Of a stretch of DNA of 64,000 bases, positions 57,338 through 64,000 are shown piece by piece. A program made the translations under genes and the position numbers. This DNA comes from Sipunculus nudus (taxonomy: Eukaryota; Annelida; Sipuncula; Golfingiida; Sipunculidae): contig CM049313.1 in NCBI GenBank assembly GCA_026874595.1, forward strand, positions 37,598,659 to 37,662,658, given 5' to 3'. Numbering within the stretch: the first letter of the stretch is position 1; every line of letters starts with the position of its first letter. Below the pieces are notes generated by a model. It was given only the letters and a program-made list of their open reading frames with translations. It ran no database searches and had not been told where the DNA came from.

Positions 57338-57341
57338 TTAA

Positions 57342-58275
57342 GACAGAGAAGAGATCAAACCTTTACGCATCACCACTGGGGGAATGAGATCAACGCCCAT
57401 TGAGAAGATGTCAGAAACGTGCATTCCCGACTGATCAACAGACGAGAATGCATAGTTCTTGTTCATTTGATGAAAGTACGGTTATCCAACAAAGATGAAC
57501 ATAGCAGCGCAAACATGAAGGCCCTAACTTTCGCTATGATTGATGACTGATACCCGCCGGAGTTATGGCTACGGGTCTTTACAGACGGGTCAGCAACAGA
57601 CGCGATGCAGGAAAGTGGTGCAGGGATGTGCTTTGAGTACCCTGATGGTCACTGGCAAGCATAGGCAATACCGATTGGGCTTCACTGTACAAACTACAGA
57701 GCTCAGCTGGAAGCCTGGTTTGTGCTTTAAACATCCTGAGCCAAAACCTCTGTCAAGATACCCAGGTGCACTCTCGGTCCTGGAGGCAGTAAGAAGCGGA
57801 AAGAGCAAAAGTTCAGGTAACACTACACAACATCAAGTGCGCTAGACTGTCACCTCAGTGGATCCCATCTCACAGTAGAAAACATGGTAATGAGGAAGCT
57901 AACAAGATTGCAAAGCTAGGTACACCTGATGACCAAGAAGAGAACGCTGTTAGCTATGAAGAGTTACAGACCATCATCAAATCATTGCACAGACCACTAA
58001 AGGTGCAGGACAGCTACCATCAATTGTCAAGGCAACAGCAAGTGACCATCCTTCGCCTCAGGACAGGACACACCAGGCCGAACCAGCACATGTAGAGACG
58101 TTTCCTCTTGGAATCCTCTGCCCCCGAGGTGATGCAGGACACTGTGGAACATGCACTCCAGGACCCGCCAGCCACTAAGTGAAGAGATCTGGCCAATACC
58201 ATCAATGAGAAGTTTTACAGCCGAGTAGTAGAACTTCAGAAAACCACACATTTCATCAGAACCGAACTTCTCTGA
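57342..58275 (+). pseudogene. LINE RNase H domain fragment (I/Jockey-superfamily type)
   Basis: After 'EEIKPLRITTGGMRSTPIEKM', the segment that follows RT in such LINEs, the reading gives V-F-T-D-G-S-A (near 57577), 'CTNYRAQLEAW', 'ARLSPQWIPSHSRKHGNEEA', and 'YHQLSRQQQVTILRLRTGHT' before the C-terminal 'RPNQHM'. This is the RNase H of I-, Nimb- or R1-like LINEs. Stops and frameshifts split it, the third catalytic Asp is not seen, and the usual final Asp after GNE is Asn, so it is inactive. The 3' end lies near 58275 with no clear tail. Confidence 0.8.
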
Positions 58276-59168
58276 CAATTTTAACGAATCTCCCTAAGAC
58301 CTGTCTGGATTAAAATTATTTTTTAAAATTTAACGTTGATTTATGCACAATGGATAGTAAAACGAATCCGGTCGACATGACTTAGACCTATATTAATATT
58401 GCACTTCAGCAAAAATATTCAAGTTTGACGTTTTAGACTTGTGTGTAGCAGACAGCTGTTTTATTCACATGGTCCAGTGACAACATGTACACTTCCGTAT
58501 ATCGAGAAATAAATGGAAAACCAACTTCAATCTTTCCTCACAGTTTTATTTGATAACCTGCAAATATACTGTATATAATACTTCATCTCCGGAGTCAGGT
58601 AGTGTGACACTTAAAAGGAATCAATCTCCATCCTCTGATGCCCAATGTATGAAATTTGACAAGGAATTTAATAAAATAAAAACAGTTATAGCGAAATTAA
58701 AGTTTATGCAAGTTTACGACGATATTCCCAACTGCTTTTACACGCGTCTGATTATATCATATAGACTTGTGAAAGTCGTGTTACTGAATATTCGCTGCAG
58801 TTTTTTTTTTTTCAAAACTCTTTTACTCAACTTTACATTAATCATCGTATATACTTATGAATTAAAGACTAAGGAATGGAATGAAATAACGTTCTTAGGT
58901 CTTTCATTTTCTATGCTACGAAGCGACCTTGGATAAATGGGAATTTTAATATTTCAGATGTAAACATCAATTCCAAGGCATGAAGGAAATATAATTAAAT
59001 ACTTTCATCGTCAGGCCATGTTCGAGATTTAATTTGTGATGTTCACACACTGAAAACGTGACATTGAGGTTATCTAAAGCTCAGTAGAGCAAGTTCTGTC
59101 TCAGAATCATCAATAAAAGAAATATCAGGTAACAAGGGAAAAACATAGACAATCATTTTAATCATTAT
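58276..59168. other. AT-rich intergenic DNA, nothing recognised
   Basis: A frame of 128 codons at 58550-58936 has no start context, splice or domain support. Confidence 0.45.
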
Positions 59169-59440
59169 GCTACGTTCAGTTGGCGCGCGGTATGCGGATC
59201 GCAGAACGCGGTAAGATTGTAAACCACTGCGGTATTGCACATGTGATGTCAAACTGCTGTATCCGTAGATTATAACCATGGTAACCAGGTCACGTGGTCG
59301 CTTTACCGATTCTCCAATGAAAATTCTATTTTTCTATCCGTCTCATTCCGCTTCCCGCTTTTACATAAATGACTGATAATAAAATTAGTGAATCGAAATT
59401 TTTTTTTTCTTTCACATATCGCCCGCCAAGTAAACGCAGC
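59169..59440. mobile_element. Small MITE-like inverted-repeat element
   Basis: GCTACGTTCAGTTGGCGCGC at the left and, read backwards from 59440, GCTGCGTTTACTTGGCGGGC. No convincing target duplication, so the superfamily is open. Confidence 0.5.
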
Positions 59441-62400
59441 TTACACATAAGACAAAAGAAATTCACCTGGATATTTCTGCATAATCAGCTTATTTGCATA
59501 TTAATCAAAAAAGCAAATCACGATTAAAATGTTCTGTGCACATCTGTCCTGACACTGGATGACATTAATATTCAACAAAACTCCAGATAGTCCACTCATG
59601 AATATTCACACAACACATGAATATACATACAAACGACTAAAGCAGATACAGGAACAAAGGAAACTGAACACACAGCATTTCAATCGGGCCTGTAGAAATT
59701 ACAAAGTGCAACAATTATACCAAGCAGTATCCGAACAGTTTTCCTAAAACAGCAAATCCTAAAATATATCTATAACAAAACACGTAATCATTGGTGCCAG
59801 TGGCGTAAATTTAATGAAAACATAAGGACCATGTTTATGGAACTACCCGGACCTTTGAACCTGTAAAACCATCTATCGCATCCCCAGACATGTCATTGCC
59901 ATGTGAAAGATGATTTGCAGGACAAATAAAATTTCCATGAATGCAGAGGGGATCTCCGATGAAACTCTTAATGCGTAGAAGAATTCAGTCACTTTCATGC
60001 AGTTTCAAGCTAAAGTTCCGGAGTAAGTATTTAGGCCATACGTGCAATGCACTTGTCAACGCCGCCATGGCATCCTTACACCGTGTGATCGTTTCGAATG
60101 TTCTATCGAGTCGGTTGGTGCATGGCAAATATCAGCGGTAAGCCATTTGTAATAATACTTTTGTTGTCTATAGTTTCCTGAATATTTCAAGCTGGGAGTC
60201 CATTGCAGACCACCTTCAAGAGAAAGGTGCGTTCATTAGTCCTTTACAGGTTGGTCTGATGACAACGTAACAACGTAAAAAAGACTCAGCTTGCAATTAG
60301 ACATCTATTCCACTGATCTTTTTCAGTTAGGAATATGACATCATTCTACAGAATTTTGTAATATCCTGAGTGCGAGGTCCAGGTCTGGGCTTCACAAGCT
60401 CCAAACCTCCACCAGAGGTCTCTCTTGTCTCGACGGACTATTTCTTTTGACCCGGTCATGACCCTGATTAACCTTAAATAATCATGCAAAAGTGCTCGGT
60501 GGGAAATATGCAGCTGTTCCCCGACCATGCCCGATTTTCAACAATTGCACATTCTGAGTATCTGAAAAAGCCTTCATTTAAAAGTGCAGGGTTGAATGTG
60601 CTATGAACCCAATGAATGTCTGATCAATGTATGTGGAATTTGATGGTAGTTTAGCCACGCTGAATGATTTTCACACAAAAAAATCAGACTGACACAGATC
60701 AAAGCAAAGGGAAAAACTTCTTGTAGAGACCCAAAGGTTCACCCAGTGACACATTTAACTACGCTATTTTGACAGAATATTTCCATGAGGACAAGCAGAA
60801 TTTAATACATACGATAAACTGTTGAGACTACACGTGACATTAGAGTGCCATTGAAAGATTTGACATTACATCTTGCCATGATTAAAAAGGGTACAATATG
60901 AATACGGAATCGTAAATATATGAAACATTATTACTAATATTTCTGTCAAAAGTATGTTATAAAATCTGTAATATTCAGGTACAAAACAGGGTCACGTGAC
61001 TATATACTCATTTATGCTCTACCCGATATACAATGTTATGAATTCTCTGTTAAGGATAATCGACCGTGCAACAACAGTATTCTAGCAACGGAAAATGCCA
61101 GACTCACTCGGATAAAATACAGCATAAAACTGCTCAACCTGGATACTGCACTGCAGTATGTTTTCACCAATTGACCCCACCAGGACTGCATGTTCACCAA
61201 TTGACCCACTGAATGGTGCTGCAACCCATGTGAACGTATACGCGTTAAAACTGGAAAATCATGAACTTTATCGAAAGCTATAACTATTATGTCCGACAGA
61301 GTACAGAATGTTTACATGCTTGTAAACTGCTCCTGGGACCATTTTCACACATTTGGATCGCGTGATATAAAGCATAACATTCCTTGCAATATATCACACT
61401 ACCGTCGTCTTGGGAAAGGCCAACAATAAATCAAATCCTCATTTCAGATATTGATTTATGATGGCAAAATGTGCTGCCGGATAAATGTATACGTGCTTTT
61501 ATCCCATTCCACAGGATGATTTTTTCGTATACGCATTTTGTCCAACAAGGGTTGCAGCTTGGGACCTGCATAAAGCCTGTAATTTCCTCAACAACCCGTG
61601 TACCTGCATCAGGTCGTTGTAAATAATCAGCCTCCTCCATATTGATTAGAAGAAGACAATGCATTATATACAAATTAATTTTCTCATAAGCGGTGTCATG
61701 AAAGGTTTCCCGTCGGTACACACGTACTTATAGTGTAACATGGATCAATGCACATTCGATATCAATATTTTTGTGGTCAAATGTGTGTAGAGTATAAGAT
61801 AAGTGAAATACAAGCCCCCTTCTTCAATAAGAATGACTTTATCCTCTCTTTTTCGCGGAAATATTGGCTAATCCTCAGTCTGGATATGATTATTGATAAG
61901 CTGAAACATTTTATATTTTAGACAGTCTGCGAAATTTTTTTTAACAGAATATTCATTCAAACACAAAAAGCTAAGGTGCTACGATAACCATTTATTAACA
62001 TGGGCTTTAATGAAACACAAAAAGAGCTAAAAAAAAAAGAATTCAAATCTCTACGTTTGCCAAATTATCCTACTCGCTAGCTAGGTAGCATAGACCGTGG
62101 TAAAGCAATTCCATAACAAAGTTTCCATTACACAGCATATTCCACGTATTGCATTGTCACACAATTTATTCAGACATGTATATCAGCTTATAAAACAGCA
62201 CCTAGACAAATATGTAAATCCATACGTAAAAATGCACACTGATTTCATGGAAATACACAGAAATGAAGTTCAAACAGGAACAGAGAGGCTAAGGTCCATA
62301 TGTACATACTTCGGGTATCATTTAAGTCTACCTCAAATCAAGTTGCACAAAAGCTGATTAGATGCGTATGACACACAGAAAGGTCACTCATAGTTTACAA

Positions 62401-64000
62401 AAGTGTACATGCGACCTTTCTTCTCATCATTTTTAACATAAATGTAACATACAAAACTTTCATGATGGAAGAATATGTGCAGCTACAGATTTGAAAGTTA
62501 ACTGTACAACTTATATACCTACCCTTTATAATAAAGAATGATGTTCAGTAGATACAATCCAGAGCAGGATCCATGAACCAACTATACATTGTCCTGTCGA
62601 GAAACAGTTGGGTTATATGAAACTACAATATATATAAATAGAGTAAAACGTACCTCACTTGATAAGCAGTGCATTATGATTTTAATATAGCTTTTGGTTA
62701 AATTTAAATGAAGAGATACCTGCCATGGTTGCTACACTGAGGCTCATTCCATGAAACAAACAGCATATGAAGTGGGTGTTGGTACTCAATAATTCTGTTG
62801 TATATGCTTATAAGTGAACCTCAAGGCATGTAATCAGAAATACACCACAAGGATTGACAATATGGGTAAAAGGATAACTAAATGGCAATTATAGAAATTC
62901 CAAACTAAGAATTATTTGACAGCATGGACACCAGGTGACACTACTGTTTAGTATTTGTAGCTTTACCATATATACTGGTGTTTTTTTTTTTTTTCAAAGT
63001 ACCAAGTCATGACATCATCTATAACTGTAGAAAGGATATACACAACACAACTAATGGCCTTGGTGCAGTATGATACATGTAGGTTTATGCTACAAGAAGC
63101 TCTTCTATACTACAGCATCACTAGATTATTAACTAAATAAAAAATATACACTGTGAGCAGAAATTTCTCTTATGACTGAACTACCAATACTGTTACTTGC
63201 TGGGAGAATGACACTTCCACCAATCACATTTTCAGGAACTGGGTCAGAGTTCATGGCACTTTAAGGTCATGGACAAATTTAACATCCATTCATCTGATTG
63301 ACCAGTGTGTGCCTGGAATGATTTTAGTAAAGGAAATTGAAAGTACCATATAAAGAAAATACACAAAAGATGCTTACATACACACATATATATATATTAA
63401 TTCTAACTGGTTTCTGACCTGTAGCAGCATTATACTAACATGCAGTCTTAAAAAAAACTATAAAATTATACCAGGAACTAAAAAAAGAACATAACACCTT
63501 TTTGTGTTGAATAATAATCGATAAAATGCTTCCTAATTGAATAAAGATATCCAAATAAGAGATTACATATTTCACTTGCATGATTTGTAAGCAGACAAAA
63601 AAATTGTCCCAGAAAACAGCAACTCTTTAAATGCTTTCCTCTTGGGCACATAAATCGATAACCCCAATTATAAATACCCAAATCAGTCTTACATCTGAAA
63701 ACAGAAGCTCAACACTGACTGCACAACATCATGCTGGCATCTCATTATGCAAATGAATTGTCTCGGCCCAAGACGTGTGATTCCGATCCGCTCTGCTCCT
63801 CTCCGTCAACAACGACCGTATCACAGTTGTGGATCCGCAACAAGCAAATGAATAGCCCTGGCCAAAATTAAACACATTTTGTGCCAAGATTGTCATATAT
63901 TATTTTTTCTCTGTATTCCAACCGAGGATGGCCAGTAGAAACCAGTGCTACATAAAAATGGTTACTCAACTTGAATTTGGAGTAGAGTATATCATATAAA
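59441..64000. other. AT-rich DNA, no gene or repeat recognised
   Basis: All open frames are under 100 codons and none shows a family motif or paired splice sites. Simple runs only (T run at 62982-62995, short TA near 63388). It could be intron or distal untranslated sequence of a gene outside the window. Confidence 0.4.

Noticed and set aside
61431-61721. 96-codon minus-strand frame
   Set aside because: No recognised motif. The region is AT-rich and otherwise empty, so this is not distinguishable from chance.

Overview
This is a window of nuclear DNA from an animal, most likely a bivalve or other mollusc. The reasons are GT-AG introns, very high repeat content, long (AT)n, (CA)n and (ATT)n microsatellites, poly-G/poly-C runs, and repeat families of a kind seen in bivalves (gacgga-rich tails, ggatccgcc-bounded elements, TCGTACGTACGA arrays). 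The species cannot be told from the sequence alone. Only one host gene is well supported. It lies on the minus strand at 30791-36077 and has four exons whose intron phases fit exactly. It encodes a type II membrane glycosyltransferase of the chondroitin synthase / chondroitin polymerizing factor family, and both metal-binding acidic motifs are replaced.

Layout. 1-1645: intergenic DNA with a worn interspersed repeat. 1646-15185: a head-to-tail duplication of a unit of about 2 kb. Copy A (1646-5036) carries a 5'-truncated LINE with a clean 12-bp target duplication. Copy B (5042-15185) has grown about fivefold through a solo LTR, a 5.2-kb array of 17-bp units, and a 2.1-kb hairpin-ended repeat. 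15985-17350: a 45-bp minisatellite and a GACA-rich tract. 17351-24017: mostly unrecognised DNA with an LTR scrap, a MITE-like element and two weak exon-like open stretches. 24026-27653: a hAT-like element (8-bp target duplication) holding a pogo/Tigger relic and a degenerate internal duplication. 28850-30230: microsatellites. 30791-36077: the glycosyltransferase gene, with a 71-bp tandem array that straddles a splice donor. 36540-44180: local repeats, a LINE fragment, a MITE with 8-bp duplications and an unclassified repeat.

44848-56472 is one Ty3/gypsy-like LTR retrotransposon, broken but complete in outline, flanked by a 4-bp duplication. Its order is LTR, primer site, gag, protease, integrase, reverse transcriptase, RNase H, polypurine tract, LTR. 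Integrase before reverse transcriptase is the Ty1/copia arrangement and, in a Ty3-type element, the hallmark of the Gmr1-like group. A 3.4-kb near-palindromic element with 10-bp target duplications sits inside its integrase, and a 1.8-kb hairpin-ended repeat sits inside its right LTR. 57342-58275 is a LINE RNase H fragment, next to a palindromic TTAA-flanked MITE. 58276-64000 holds one small MITE and nothing else I recognise.

The window reads best as a stratified set of insertions. Because duplicated or paired copies (copy A versus B, left versus right LTR, integrase before versus after the insertion) show the empty state, several insertion boundaries can be set to the base.
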